Part shown: in pieces, positions 8,483 through 17,886 of the stretch
Position numbering within the stretch: position 1 is the stretch's first letter
How the letters are laid out: each line of letters opens with the position of its first letter
IMG/VR virus record: IMGVR_UViG_3300031774_000149
Coordinates: 1 to 24,251 of that record
Length of the DNA: 24,251 bases
Direction: 5' to 3' (one strand)
DNA from: a virus
Notes under the pieces: model-generated
The model's database searches: none
Seen by the model: the letters and a program-made list of their open reading frames with translations, nothing else
What the model was told of the DNA's origin: nothing
Program-made: the position numbers and the translations under genes

Positions 8483-9958
8483 TTATCTATTATTAAACTC
8501 AGTCCCTACACTAAATAATTGTTTAGCTCCTCTTGGGTCTGTTGTAGTATCATTTCTAAAAGTAACAATAGCATATTGTCCTTTTATTCCACTGGATAAT
8601 CTACCTGGTGTTATTACTTCTTCAGCTAAAGTTTGAGAATCATTTTTAATAGAAGCATAATAATTATTTTGTTTTCTATCAAAACCAGCTCTATATTGTA
8701 CATTGCTATTAGGATTTACATAGTAACCTTCATCGTAACTTAATATTGGAGATGCAAAATCAACATGAGTTGTGTCGCCTAAAACAGGTTGTTGTGGATT
8801 TGTATCTGTTCCTGTATAATCAGAAACTAAACTTACAACCTCCCATCCATTACTACCAGTATAATCTATTGTTTTAAAAGTTTTTGTTATAGTTGGTTGT
8901 GGGTTAAATACAAATTCAACACTAGATCTAACTCTGTTTGTATAAAATAAATTATATGATCCCAATACATTATGTTTCCATAATCCATTATTTTTAAATG
9001 TGTAATAATTACCTCTTAAACTAGTTGATAATTCAGGCACGTAACTCATAAAGCTAACCCAACCATTTATTAAATCATCAAACACCACTGTAGACGATGC
9101 TATTGTACAAACATAATTCTTATTATATACATCGTAACCACCTATTATTTCTCCTTCTTGTGATAGTTGATCTCTAAAATAATCTATCATACCATAGTTA
9201 GATATTTCAGTAAGACCATTAGGACCCAGCTGCATAACTACAGACCTATCTCTGTCAGTAAAATATTTATTATATCCATATACAGCAAATGACCCTGGAT
9301 CTCTGGATATACCAAAGTTACCTTCAAAAGCAGTTGGTGTTCCTATAACTACAGGTTGACCAAATTGATTGACAGAGTTAGCACTTAATGGTTGACCTTC
9401 TTGAGTAAAGATAACATCTTTATCTATAGGTGCTCTATTAACTTTTCTTTCTTGAAATATTACTAGGTTTGTATTTTCAGCATATAGCTTTTGTATACTT
9501 CCTGAAGCAGGATCTACACTTCTAGTTATATCTTCTCCAATTGGAAACTCGTTAGTGTTATTAATACCATTTTTAGCATTGTATACACCAGAATATATTA
9601 AAGAACTTTGTCTTCTAGTTTGATTCGCTTCTTCTTCTACAATATAAGCTTTAACTCCAAAGTCTACAGAAATATTATTAAATCCACCTTTTATTCTAGA
9701 TTCTTCAACATACCAATCTTCAAATATATTTGCACTACCAGGAGCTAATGCACTAGAAACATCATTACTAATAACATATCCTTCTCCAGTAAGTGGATCA
9801 GGCGTACCAGTAGTTATACCACCACCTAATTGACCAGTTACTAGTGCTGGTGGAACTGGGATTGTGCCGTCTCCATCTCTTTGTTGATATTGATTAATGT
9901 TTTTTAATCTTTTCAACCAAAAGGTGTTAAAATATGATACCTCTAATGTAGTCGCCAT
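8483..9958 (-). CDS. Stabilization-like tail protein (resembles the second part of phage stabilization proteins)
   Basis: The 491-residue frame starts at ATG 9958, 30 bases after the stop of the 1665-residue gene. The middle carries blocks I recognise from stabilization proteins of crAss-like and marine phages: an EESRIKGGFNN segment (about residues 84-94), GEDITRSVDPASGSIQKLYA (about 141-160), NLVIFQERKVN (about 162-173) and KYFTDRDRSVV...GLTEISNYGM (about 231-256). These proteins are thought to form a beta-rich structure that seals and stabilises the packaged DNA at the neck, analogous to P22 gp10. The C-terminal third is beta-rich and less recognisable, and could contact the tail tip or receptor. 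In relatives these blocks often belong to a longer protein, so this gene may act together with its upstream neighbour. Confidence 0.8.
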   Translation of the reverse strand: MATTLEVSYFNTFWLKRLKNINQYQQRDGDGTIPVPPALVTGQLGGGITTGTPDPLTGEGYVISNDVSSALAPGSANIFEDWYVEESRIKGGFNNISVDFGVKAYIVEEEANQTRRQSSLIYSGVYNAKNGINNTNEFPIGEDITRSVDPASGSIQKLYAENTNLVIFQERKVNRAPIDKDVIFTQEGQPLSANSVNQFGQPVVIGTPTAFEGNFGISRDPGSFAVYGYNKYFTDRDRSVVMQLGPNGLTEISNYGMIDYFRDQLSQEGEIIGGYDVYNKNYVCTIASSTVVFDDLINGWVSFMSYVPELSTSLRGNYYTFKNNGLWKHNVLGSYNLFYTNRVRSSVEFVFNPQPTITKTFKTIDYTGSNGWEVVSLVSDYTGTDTNPQQPVLGDTTHVDFASPILSYDEGYYVNPNSNVQYRAGFDRKQNNYYASIKNDSQTLAEEVITPGRLSSGIKGQYAIVTFRNDTTTDPRGAKQLFSVGTEFNNR

Positions 9959-9988
9959 ATATTTATTATTACTTGTTTTCTTTAATTA

Positions 9989-12900
9989 TTACAGTGATCC
10001 TACACAACTTATACAATCACCTATGCTACCTGTTAATGCATCGTAATAGTCAACGCTAAACCTTGCACATGTGGTACAACCTGTACACCCAACACTATAA
10101 ACTCCATTATTTCTTACAGCGTATTCTCCGGGTGTAGAAAAATTATAAGCTAAATTAGCAGTAGTTGGTCCAGCTCCTAATACTGTTAGTAGATTAAAAT
10201 TACCTACCGCTCCACCAGCCGGTTGAGCTGGAGATCCTACATCACAAGTTGCTAATGCCCAAGCATCTGTTGGAGTTGCTCTGTATAATATTGTAAAATT
10301 AGTTCTATATTCCGATGGGCTAGCAGCTGTAGCGCTTTTAGTTAATGTAGGTACTATTTGTAAAATTCCTTGAGTTAAAGCACCTGTTGTAAATGGTTCT
10401 GGTATACCTCCACATTGTATAGGACTCGCGCCATATCTTCCTTCTTCTAATACATTATAATATTCTAAACCTACATTTGATGTAGTTATATATTTAGGTG
10501 AAAGTACTCCTAAAGCTATATCTATAACATTTAATAAAACATTAGTTCCACTACCTGTACCTGTAGAATTTCCTGAATTAATAAATCGATTTGCTCCAAA
10601 AAATACTTCTAAAGGAAATCCAGAACCTGTAAAAGGACCACAATCTGTGCTTAAAGTATTCATAACACTAGTAGGACCATAACATAATGCTCTATTTACT
10701 GGTGGTGTTCCTAATATAATATCTATAACACAATCATCAGTTAAACTATTAATATCATTAACGCATGATGGAGAAGCATCAGTAACTGTACATGTGAATT
10801 GGTACGTGCCATTAACTGTTGTTCCAGAATCATAATTAAGAACACCAGTTTGATCTATAGAAAAAGTAGCCGTAGAACCTACAGGTTCTGCAGTTAATGC
10901 TAATGAATAGCAAAGTTCCAAAGTATTTTGAGTAGGATCAGCACTCCCGTTTACATTATTTGTAAATTGTCCAAATACTCCTCTATCTAAAGTAGTATAA
11001 CCAACTGCACTTCCACCACAAGCTATTTCTACTCCTGCACTAGATCCATATGATGGAGTAAAGCCTCCAATTTCTGGTTCTTTATTATTTAAAGTAATTT
11101 TAATTTGATTATTAAGAGTATCTATAAAAACAGGGTTAACACCATCATCATACTCGGTTTCAAACGATATAAAATATTCATTGGATTGAGTAGTTTGAGA
11201 TAAATATGCAAACAATTGATTTGTTTTTAAATCAAAGTCTATTAAAGAAACTCCTCCACCTGTTGATTCAATTGTGAAAGCTCCTGTAGCTGGGTTACCA
11301 TTACCATCAATTATAGATGTTATTAAAGGTACAGATTGTAGAGTTAATTCATTACCAGCTGGGTCAGTAAAACTAAACGCTGTTATTAAAACAGTACCGC
11401 TAGTATCGTCTTCCAAAAATGAAGCTTGAATTGAAGTAGTGTTTACAACTCCTCCATAATCAGCTATTACAGATTTATTTAAATCTACAAAATTACCTGA
11501 AGTAGATGATTCATAAAATATCTCTAATAAACTTTCAACTGGAGATGTTTCAGATACACTTAAAAAAGGTACCATACATCCTATCTGTCCGGGTGCTGGA
11601 GGTATTCCTATATCTGTAACCTTAGCACCTAAAGTGTTTAATTGAGGTGCGTTAGGTCGTGTTAATTGGGGTTGAGATTCTTCAGTTCCAACAGATAATC
11701 CTATAGATAATGGGTTTTGTTCTACATTATAAAAACTTTGTAATGCACCAGGAACACCCCATGGGATAGCTGCAGTATAAGGTGGTAGAGTACTTTCGAA
11801 ATTATCAAAAGCATTTTGAACAGCAGCACCTGCTCCTACACCAGTTTTAAAAGGAGAGTTGGCGAGTTCTAACCCACCTGCTCCAACTGGTCCTACTACA
11901 ACTACTTCATCATTTATTCTTTCAGGAAAATATTGAGTGTTCCAAGCATATGGTCTATTATCATAATAAAGATTTCCTGGTGGTTTTTGATTATTATTTA
12001 TAGTTGGATTGTTTACTCTACCGAATAACTTAACTGATGCAGAAAACTCAGATTGAGTTGGTCCTACTTCATTTAAATCTCTAGGAACTTTATTTATATT
12101 ATCACCTAATAATGCCGCGAATGCTACTCTACCATAATCTCTAGCACTTAAAACTGGATAACCAGAAACATAACCAGGTAAATAAACGTTATAATATTCT
12201 TGTTCTTGTTGTTTGACAACTATCTTATATGATTGCCAGCCAGTAGGATTAGCAGGATAAACAGTCACTGTGCATTCAAAACCTGCACCAATACCTGTAG
12301 TTGTATCTTGTATCAATACAGTCCCATCAACATATCCAGTACCTCTATTTATTATTTTTATTCCAGTAACAACGCCAAGAGCTACAGCGGAAACTTCAAC
12401 CGAGGCGTTTTGTCCTAAACCTTGATTACCTACTGCATATCTCAAATCTATTATATCACCAACAACATAACCGCCACCACCATTAGTTATCTCAAATTGA
12501 TCGATGCTTGTATCATTTTCTGCTTTATATAAGCCAGGTTCACCTGTGTTATCGTTATTAACTTGTTGAGCTGGTGTTAAGCCATTGTTTACTTTTACTC
12601 TTAATACATTACCTAACCATTTATAAGTAGTTTCATCTATATTATCTACATCTCCAAAAGATTTATAAGGTGTATATATAGTAGAACCTTGAGCGGTAGG
12701 TATGTTATCATTAGAAGATAGCACAACACTAGAAGCTCTTCCATATCTATCTGCTAAAACAAACCCAGCTTGATAATTTCTGTTTTGTTTTAAAGAATGA
12801 TTAGGATATTGAACATAATTATTATAATCTACAGATTTATCTGCATTTATAACTTCATAATCTAAATTTAAAGGTGGTGTATGTTGTTGTAAAAAATTAC

Positions 12901-14986
12901 CATATATCAACCTGTTAGCGCTAATCTCTTGTCCTAAAGCTTTTAAAGGAACATTGTCATAAACTCTATTTTGTTGATTAGTAGGTAAAGTTCTATAAGG
13001 TTTTATAGATTTATAATTAAAATTATAATACCATTGAATTCCATTACCAGCCACAGTTAAAGGTATTTCTTCTACAAACGATGCTAAACCAGCATTTACA
13101 GGTATAACCTCTAATATTTTAACTGAAATCGTATTAGATTCTTTATATAGTATTTCTATATCAGTTACTTTATACCCATTGATTAAACCTTCAACAGCTT
13201 CAAGAGCTGAAACTCCAGTATCTGGTAAAGGAATTTTTAAATCTATTGTATTAATAGAATTAACAAACCAATCTAAAATAGTAGAATCATAAGCATTAAT
13301 CTGATCTTGAAGTTGATTATTTGGTCCATTTCCAAAAATCCCTTGTTGTTCTGGTATAAAGCATATCTGCGTAAAAGGTGCTGCTAAAGAATATTCATTA
13401 TCATCAAATTTAAATCTATAACTAAATCTAACAAATTTTTCTTCTATTAAATCAGGATCACCTGTAAATTCTTCTGAAGGAGTTTGACCTAAGCCATAAT
13501 TAGGATTAGCAGAAATAGATATATCATTACCAAGAGCATTAATAGTAACTGGCTGTGTTAATTTCAATTGTACATGACCACCACTACCTACGACAAATTC
13601 TCCAACTTCTTGTATACACACTTCATCAGCTAAAGTAATACCTACACCACTAGGACCAGTCATTGTTTTACTAGTAATAAAATCTCCTATTTGAGGAGTA
13701 GGATTACCACTAGGATCACCTAATGTACTTGTGAATGAATAATCTACTCTAATATCAACTCCAGTACCAACTGCTCCAGTAGGTGTTCCAGGTGGAAAAG
13801 GTCCAATAGCTAGATTACTAGTAATAGTATCAAAACCTCTAGTTAATAACCTATCTGCTGAATCAGTAGATGATGGTCTAGAGAAGTTTAAAAAAGTTCC
13901 AGCTGCTGGATTCCATGGAGTACCTGTTGTTCCAGGAAACAATAAAAAGTTATTATAAATAATCACCTCATTATTACCACCATTTGGTTCATACCATAAA
14001 ACTTGCCATACTTCATTATCTGCTTGATCAGGAAAACCAGTAACTATATCTCCTATTTTAACATTAAAATCTCCAATCCAATCTATTGTTTCAATTTGAT
14101 ATCCTTTTATTGGTTGAGCTGGTGGGTAACTACCAGTACTAACTTCTAATTTAGATTGTTGTAAAACTAAAGGTGTTTCATAAGGATAGTACTTAGCAAC
14201 AGATATTTGATCTTCATTAACATAATAATCAGGAGATATTAAAAAGTTAGGATTAGCTAAACTTATATTAATTTTTCTTGGTTGATTATTGTTATCAGTC
14301 CAAAACAATAAATTATCTAATAAATTTATACCGTATATCCTAAAGTTTTGATTAAAATTAAGAAAAGATCCTCTAACTAATAATGTGGTAATGTCAGTTG
14401 TAGGGTTATATGAATGTATTGTATTAGTAAAACCTAGGTTTATAATATTAGAACCACTTAATGTTATTGCTTGACTAATAGTAATGGTAGTTGTTGTTAT
14501 GCTTTCAATTAAAGGATCTTTTAATTGACCGCCCGCAGCAGATGGTTGACCATTCCAATTATCACCCCAAAGTAACATTCCTACTTCTAATCCAAGAGTG
14601 GTAGGGTCTAGTAAATTTCCAGCTGAATCATAAAGCTCCCAAGTTGAACTTGTGGTAGCTGGTATACCTGGTTGTGCAAAAACTTTTACATCTCTAGGAC
14701 ATCTTCCATCACCACTATAACCTGCGCTATACACATATATATTCTCAGTAGTTTCATCTGTGAATTGACCTATTATTTTACCAGCATAAAAATTATTATT
14801 TCTACCAGTATAAAAATAAGTTAATTCTTGGTTTTGTAAAACATTCTCAAACTCTCCTACTTCAGATCCTTCTGATCTACTTACTTGTAAATTTTGAGCA
14901 TCTCTGTATTCACCGTTTGGCAGCAATCTATTATCAAGGTCTTTATTCATTTTAGACCTTAGAAAAGTATTAGTTACTTGTGGCAT
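9989..14986 (-). CDS. Giant stabilization / tail structural protein, 1665 residues
   Basis: ATG at 14986 opens a complete frame just after the 417-residue gene. The N-terminus carries a block I recognise from phage stabilization proteins (MNKDLDNRLLPNGEYRDAQN, residues 13-32). Further family blocks lie downstream: RFSYRFKFDDNEYSLAAPFT near 530, LGQEISANRLIYGNFLQQH near 695, QAGFVLADRYGRASSV near 745 and VVKQQEQEYYNVYLPGYVSG near 915. A pair of Gly-Tyr repeats (residues 831-890) interrupts this core. The C-terminal part has a cadherin/Ig-like block near 1390 (GTYQFTCTVTDA) and ends in a cysteine cluster (1634, 1637, 1640, 1658, 1661). I infer a neck/tail protein that closes the portal channel, with extra exposed domains that may bind the host surface. 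Confidence 0.85.
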   Translation of the reverse strand: MPQVTNTFLRSKMNKDLDNRLLPNGEYRDAQNLQVSRSEGSEVGEFENVLQNQELTYFYTGRNNNFYAGKIIGQFTDETTENIYVYSAGYSGDGRCPRDVKVFAQPGIPATTSSTWELYDSAGNLLDPTTLGLEVGMLLWGDNWNGQPSAAGGQLKDPLIESITTTTITISQAITLSGSNIINLGFTNTIHSYNPTTDITTLLVRGSFLNFNQNFRIYGINLLDNLLFWTDNNNQPRKINISLANPNFLISPDYYVNEDQISVAKYYPYETPLVLQQSKLEVSTGSYPPAQPIKGYQIETIDWIGDFNVKIGDIVTGFPDQADNEVWQVLWYEPNGGNNEVIIYNNFLLFPGTTGTPWNPAAGTFLNFSRPSSTDSADRLLTRGFDTITSNLAIGPFPPGTPTGAVGTGVDIRVDYSFTSTLGDPSGNPTPQIGDFITSKTMTGPSGVGITLADEVCIQEVGEFVVGSGGHVQLKLTQPVTINALGNDISISANPNYGLGQTPSEEFTGDPDLIEEKFVRFSYRFKFDDNEYSLAAPFTQICFIPEQQGIFGNGPNNQLQDQINAYDSTILDWFVNSINTIDLKIPLPDTGVSALEAVEGLINGYKVTDIEILYKESNTISVKILEVIPVNAGLASFVEEIPLTVAGNGIQWYYNFNYKSIKPYRTLPTNQQNRVYDNVPLKALGQEISANRLIYGNFLQQHTPPLNLDYEVINADKSVDYNNYVQYPNHSLKQNRNYQAGFVLADRYGRASSVVLSSNDNIPTAQGSTIYTPYKSFGDVDNIDETTYKWLGNVLRVKVNNGLTPAQQVNNDNTGEPGLYKAENDTSIDQFEITNGGGGYVVGDIIDLRYAVGNQGLGQNASVEVSAVALGVVTGIKIINRGTGYVDGTVLIQDTTTGIGAGFECTVTVYPANPTGWQSYKIVVKQQEQEYYNVYLPGYVSGYPVLSARDYGRVAFAALLGDNINKVPRDLNEVGPTQSEFSASVKLFGRVNNPTINNNQKPPGNLYYDNRPYAWNTQYFPERINDEVVVVGPVGAGGLELANSPFKTGVGAGAAVQNAFDNFESTLPPYTAAIPWGVPGALQSFYNVEQNPLSIGLSVGTEESQPQLTRPNAPQLNTLGAKVTDIGIPPAPGQIGCMVPFLSVSETSPVESLLEIFYESSTSGNFVDLNKSVIADYGGVVNTTSIQASFLEDDTSGTVLITAFSFTDPAGNELTLQSVPLITSIIDGNGNPATGAFTIESTGGGVSLIDFDLKTNQLFAYLSQTTQSNEYFISFETEYDDGVNPVFIDTLNNQIKITLNNKEPEIGGFTPSYGSSAGVEIACGGSAVGYTTLDRGVFGQFTNNVNGSADPTQNTLELCYSLALTAEPVGSTATFSIDQTGVLNYDSGTTVNGTYQFTCTVTDASPSCVNDINSLTDDCVIDIILGTPPVNRALCYGPTSVMNTLSTDCGPFTGSGFPLEVFFGANRFINSGNSTGTGSGTNVLLNVIDIALGVLSPKYITTSNVGLEYYNVLEEGRYGASPIQCGGIPEPFTTGALTQGILQIVPTLTKSATAASPSEYRTNFTILYRATPTDAWALATCDVGSPAQPAGGAVGNFNLLTVLGAGPTTANLAYNFSTPGEYAVRNNGVYSVGCTGCTTCARFSVDYYDALTGSIGDCISCVGSL
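10004..10087 (-). other. C-terminal cysteine cluster of the 1665-residue tail protein
   Basis: Cysteines lie at residues 1634, 1637, 1640, 1658 and 1661 (CTGCTTC, then CISC), at the extreme C-terminus. The spacing could fit a metal site or disulfides. Nearby Cys also occur in the Ig-like region upstream. Confidence 0.6.
12317..12496 (-). repeat. Two Gly-Tyr protein repeats inside the stabilization-like protein
   Basis: Residues 831-890 hold two related units: ITNGGGGYVVGD (Tyr840) and IINRGTGYVDGT (Tyr885), 45 residues apart. Such Ile-x-x-x-Gly-x-Gly-Tyr units are known from phage tail and bacterial surface proteins as small beta modules. They sit inside the otherwise conserved core just before the QQEQEYYNVYLPG block. 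Confidence 0.6.
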
Positions 14987-14989
14987 GTA

Positions 14990-16243
14990 TTATCTTTTTA
15001 TCCATTTAGCTTTTCCACGCATCACTTGTACTATTTCATCTAACTTAACATTTGATAATCTAATTTTAGCGTTTCTAAGCTTAGCACTTTTTTCCTGTCT
15101 TAATCTTTGCACTATATATTCCGGTTGATTAATTCTAGTAGATATTATAGCATGTAAAATATAAGCATATAAAGCTTCTTCTGCTAATTTAGGTATTCTA
15201 CTATCTAAATCATAAGCAAGTCCATCTGATATGTATTCTAGTATTATTAAAGCACCAACTAAATTACTAGAAAAAGAAACTTTACCTTCTCTTTCATTCA
15301 TATTAAACCAACCATTATATTGAGCATATTGTGGTGACATTCCATATTGTTCACCCCAGTTCCAATACCAATATCCTCCATAACCCCAATTATAACCAGC
15401 CCAATCTAAACCTTCATTATATAAAGTCCAGTTATAGTTTTGATTAATAAGATTAGTGTTAGCATTGTCCCATCTCTCTTCAGTTAAAGAAGTACCTTCT
15501 AAATTATCTTCAAAATTATCTTGAGTTGGCACTCCAAAATTATCTTGTATCGGATTTTCATACGGAGAATTTGTAAGATTATTAGAAGGATATATTATTC
15601 TTTGTACTCCTAATTGATCTATACGTGATATTCTTACATAGTTCACATAATCTTGAGGAAGTATAACACTTAATGTATGAGGTACAGTTAATTCTTGAGA
15701 TTTAACAGACTTTAATGTATCATAACTAAACTCCTGTAAACCTCTTTTAGCATGAAATATTATATCGCTTCTTTTAACATCTGGTATTAATTTATCTTTT
15801 CCTACATAACCCACAATAAAGTTGTTAACAACATCTTTTAATTTTAAATAAGAATAACTACCATAGTTTTGTTCTGTTGTTGTACCGTAAGCATCTCTAT
15901 TTCCAAAACTACCACCATCAATAGTTTTTAATTGACATACTAGTATGTTGTTTTGAGGAAGTGCCGCGGCAAGTCTAACTAAACTATCTCCGTTTTGTTG
16001 AACAATTACATCATAAGCGGTAATATATTCTGTGTAAGTTATACCGTCTACACTTGAATAAAGTTTAAAATTATTCAAAGCATAATCAGTTACATTAGGA
16101 TCCCAATTTCCAAACTTTAAAGAAGTATTAAAGTTAAATATAAAATCACTTTGTCCTGCTAAAGCTGTTACTACAAATCCCTGCGCTCCCGCGTAATATT
16201 GACTGTTAGTTTCGGTGACTAATCCACCATTTGGCATTGGCAT
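14990..16243 (-). CDS. Head-tail connector / ring protein (tail tubular-like)
   Basis: The 417-residue frame starts at ATG 16243, three bases after the preceding stop, and ends three bases before the giant tail gene. A beta-rich N-terminal region (about residues 20-110) precedes a recognisable block, KRSDIIFHAKRGLQEFSYDT (about 158-177), followed by LPQDYVNYVRISRID (about 195-209). I know this block from ring or tail tubular proteins of crAss-like and marine phages, which build the neck between portal and tail. A Trp/Tyr/Gly-rich stretch (about 275-310) is low in complexity. The C-terminal part is a helical, basic segment with AEEALYAYILHAIISTR (about 360-376). T7 gp11 and P22 gp4 are functional analogues. 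The position after the 254-residue connector supports the call. Confidence 0.8.
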   Translation of the reverse strand: MPMPNGGLVTETNSQYYAGAQGFVVTALAGQSDFIFNFNTSLKFGNWDPNVTDYALNNFKLYSSVDGITYTEYITAYDVIVQQNGDSLVRLAAALPQNNILVCQLKTIDGGSFGNRDAYGTTTEQNYGSYSYLKLKDVVNNFIVGYVGKDKLIPDVKRSDIIFHAKRGLQEFSYDTLKSVKSQELTVPHTLSVILPQDYVNYVRISRIDQLGVQRIIYPSNNLTNSPYENPIQDNFGVPTQDNFEDNLEGTSLTEERWDNANTNLINQNYNWTLYNEGLDWAGYNWGYGGYWYWNWGEQYGMSPQYAQYNGWFNMNEREGKVSFSSNLVGALIILEYISDGLAYDLDSRIPKLAEEALYAYILHAIISTRINQPEYIVQRLRQEKSAKLRNAKIRLSNVKLDEIVQVMRGKAKWIKR

Positions 16244-16246
16244 ATA

Positions 16247-17011
16247 TTATTGTTTTTCGTTATTATCTTGATTAGCAACTTGTGCAGATGCTACTTGTAC
16301 TATAGATGGGTCTTGAATTATAACACCCGCATAGGCTAATATTCTAAGTATTAACTCTTCTTGTTCAGTGGGGTCTAATTCAAATTGAATTGATGTTCCT
16401 CTAGAATATTCGTACGCACCAAGTGCGTTTGTAGTAAAATTCCATAACACATTATCGGGTCTTTTAAGATATGATATAGTTATATCTGCTTGTATTGTAT
16501 TTGGAAATACCTGCAATGTATCATTCTCATATAAATATATAGGGAAATTAGTTGTTGGCTGAGTTAAAGGGGAAAGTAATAATTGTCTTAACTCGTTTCT
16601 TTGTGTGTATTGACCTAGGTCGTAATCTTTATAAAATACAGTACCTAATCTATATAAAACCTCATCAACACCACTACTTGGATTGAACACAAAAGGGTAG
16701 GCTTGATTCGGGTTAGCATTATATGTAATAAAATCTAAAATATCAAATTTATTAGTTGCTACATTATAAACTGGTGTAGCAGTACGTTGAAAATACTGTA
16801 ATTTTTCTTGTATATTTTTTACTCTATTTGAATACTCAGTTTCATTTTGAGATAAACGATACTGTTGATTTAAGTCACTAGCATATCCTTCAAATATTTC
16901 TAATTGTGCTTGACTACCAATCTTATTGAATTCATCAGGAGTTATATAACCTCGTTGTTGTTGGTTTAATATCAATAACACCGTTTGATATACTGCGTTT
17001 ACGTTTACCAT
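16247..17011 (-). CDS. Head-tail connector / ring protein, 254 residues
   Basis: ATG at 17011 starts the frame directly after a hairpin. The N-terminus reads LILNQQQRGYITPDEFNKIG (about residues 13-32), a block I recognise from small neck proteins of marine phages, followed by a charged helical segment (about 35-75). The middle is beta-rich with Tyr and Pro. A Glu-rich helix near 215-225 (PTEQEELILRILAYAG) ends the fold, and the tail is Gln/Asn-rich. It is adjacent to the 417-residue ring protein with only three bases between, suggesting that they are co-translated partners in the same neck. It probably contacts the portal or the next ring. The exact ring it forms cannot be told from sequence. 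Confidence 0.75.
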   Translation of the reverse strand: MVNVNAVYQTVLLILNQQQRGYITPDEFNKIGSQAQLEIFEGYASDLNQQYRLSQNETEYSNRVKNIQEKLQYFQRTATPVYNVATNKFDILDFITYNANPNQAYPFVFNPSSGVDEVLYRLGTVFYKDYDLGQYTQRNELRQLLLSPLTQPTTNFPIYLYENDTLQVFPNTIQADITISYLKRPDNVLWNFTTNALGAYEYSRGTSIQFELDPTEQEELILRILAYAGVIIQDPSIVQVASAQVANQDNNEKQ

Positions 17012-17025
17012 TATATTTTTATTTT

Positions 17026-17049
17026 AATAAAGAGGCGGACGAATCCGCC
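17026..17049 (-). terminator. Second UUCG hairpin, possible weak terminator or processing site
   Basis: Read on the minus strand, GGCGGA-TTCG-TCCGCC forms a perfect 6-bp GC-rich stem with a UUCG loop. It starts about nine bases after the stop of the 275-residue gene. The sequence after it is only partly U-rich (TCTTTATT), so it may stop transcription incompletely or stabilise an RNA end. Confidence 0.6.
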
Positions 17050-17058
17050 CCTGTTATT

Positions 17059-17886
17059 TTAATTTAGTCTTTTATTTATCGACTTATATACTTCAACTCC
17101 TTCGTCTGTTTTAAACCACGCAGCTAATGCTGAGTAAGGGTTTTCATCAAAAGGAACCGTCATTATTTTTCTATCATTACTTGCCCAATGTATAGATCTT
17201 TGATCACTTGATAGTCTTAAAATACCATGCTCTACAGCATTGATACCAAAGTTTCTCAATTGTACATTTTCATCTGCAGCTAATGATAAGAATAATCTAG
17301 GATTTCTTTTAGCTAATTTTAATAAATCTCTTCTTAATTCTTTAGAAGATAAACTATTAACTCTACTTCCATATTCAACTCTAACAATCGCTTCAGCCAT
17401 ATCAATATCCATGTTACGAGCTGTATTAAGAGCTTCAATTTCCCACTCCATAATATCTAATTCGTCTTCAGCTTCTTGTGATGCTATAAATTCAGAGTAT
17501 TTTTTATTAACAAATGGATGGTACAAAGATAATAATTTTTGTAAAATTATATTTTCTTTTGGTACATTTAATACACCATTTCTAAAAGTAATATGACCTA
17601 ATGTAACTTCTCCTTTTTGTTCATCTACAAATGGACTAGTCATATTAGTTGCATACCTTAATTCTCTTTGCTTTTGTCGTTTTTCATCAAACCATAATAA
17701 AGGATGTCTCCTTGTATGCTTTGAAGGAATTGTATATGTTAATGGTTCTTCACCACGTTCTAGTATATAAACTCTATCTTTTACTTCCCACGTAGGTTTT
17801 TTAACCTTAGGTGGTTCTGGTTGTGGTGGTGTTGCAACAGCAACTACTTCTTCCACTACCTCTTCTTGTTTTGCTTTTTTAGCCAT
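17059..17886 (-). CDS. Conserved-looking phage protein of unknown role, 275 residues, next to the capsid gene
   Basis: ATG at 17886 gives a 275-residue frame. The N-terminus is a low-complexity linker of Lys, Glu, Val and Pro (residues 1-30), probably disordered. The folded part begins near residue 33 (WEVKDRVYIL) and includes a basic stretch with HTRRHPLLWFDEKRQKQREL (about 57-76), a charged helical region (about 130-205) and a C-terminal block RSIHWASNDRKIMTVPFDE (about 228-246). I recall similar genes beside the capsid gene in other marine phages, but know no proven function. The disordered N-terminus and basic patches could fit a head-associated or DNA-binding protein. It is the only gene here isolated between two terminator-like hairpins, so its dosage may be controlled separately. 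Confidence 0.8.
   Translation of the reverse strand: MAKKAKQEEVVEEVVAVATPPQPEPPKVKKPTWEVKDRVYILERGEEPLTYTIPSKHTRRHPLLWFDEKRQKQRELRYATNMTSPFVDEQKGEVTLGHITFRNGVLNVPKENIILQKLLSLYHPFVNKKYSEFIASQEAEDELDIMEWEIEALNTARNMDIDMAEAIVRVEYGSRVNSLSSKELRRDLLKLAKRNPRLFLSLAADENVQLRNFGINAVEHGILRLSSDQRSIHWASNDRKIMTVPFDENPYSALAAWFKTDEGVEVYKSINKRLN

Noticed and set aside
9959-9988. A sequencing frameshift or nonsense change splitting one stabilization gene into two
   Set aside because: The 30-base gap has a clean stop, an A/T-rich leader and an ATG like those of the other genes, and the first protein ends in a distinct Cys-rich tail.
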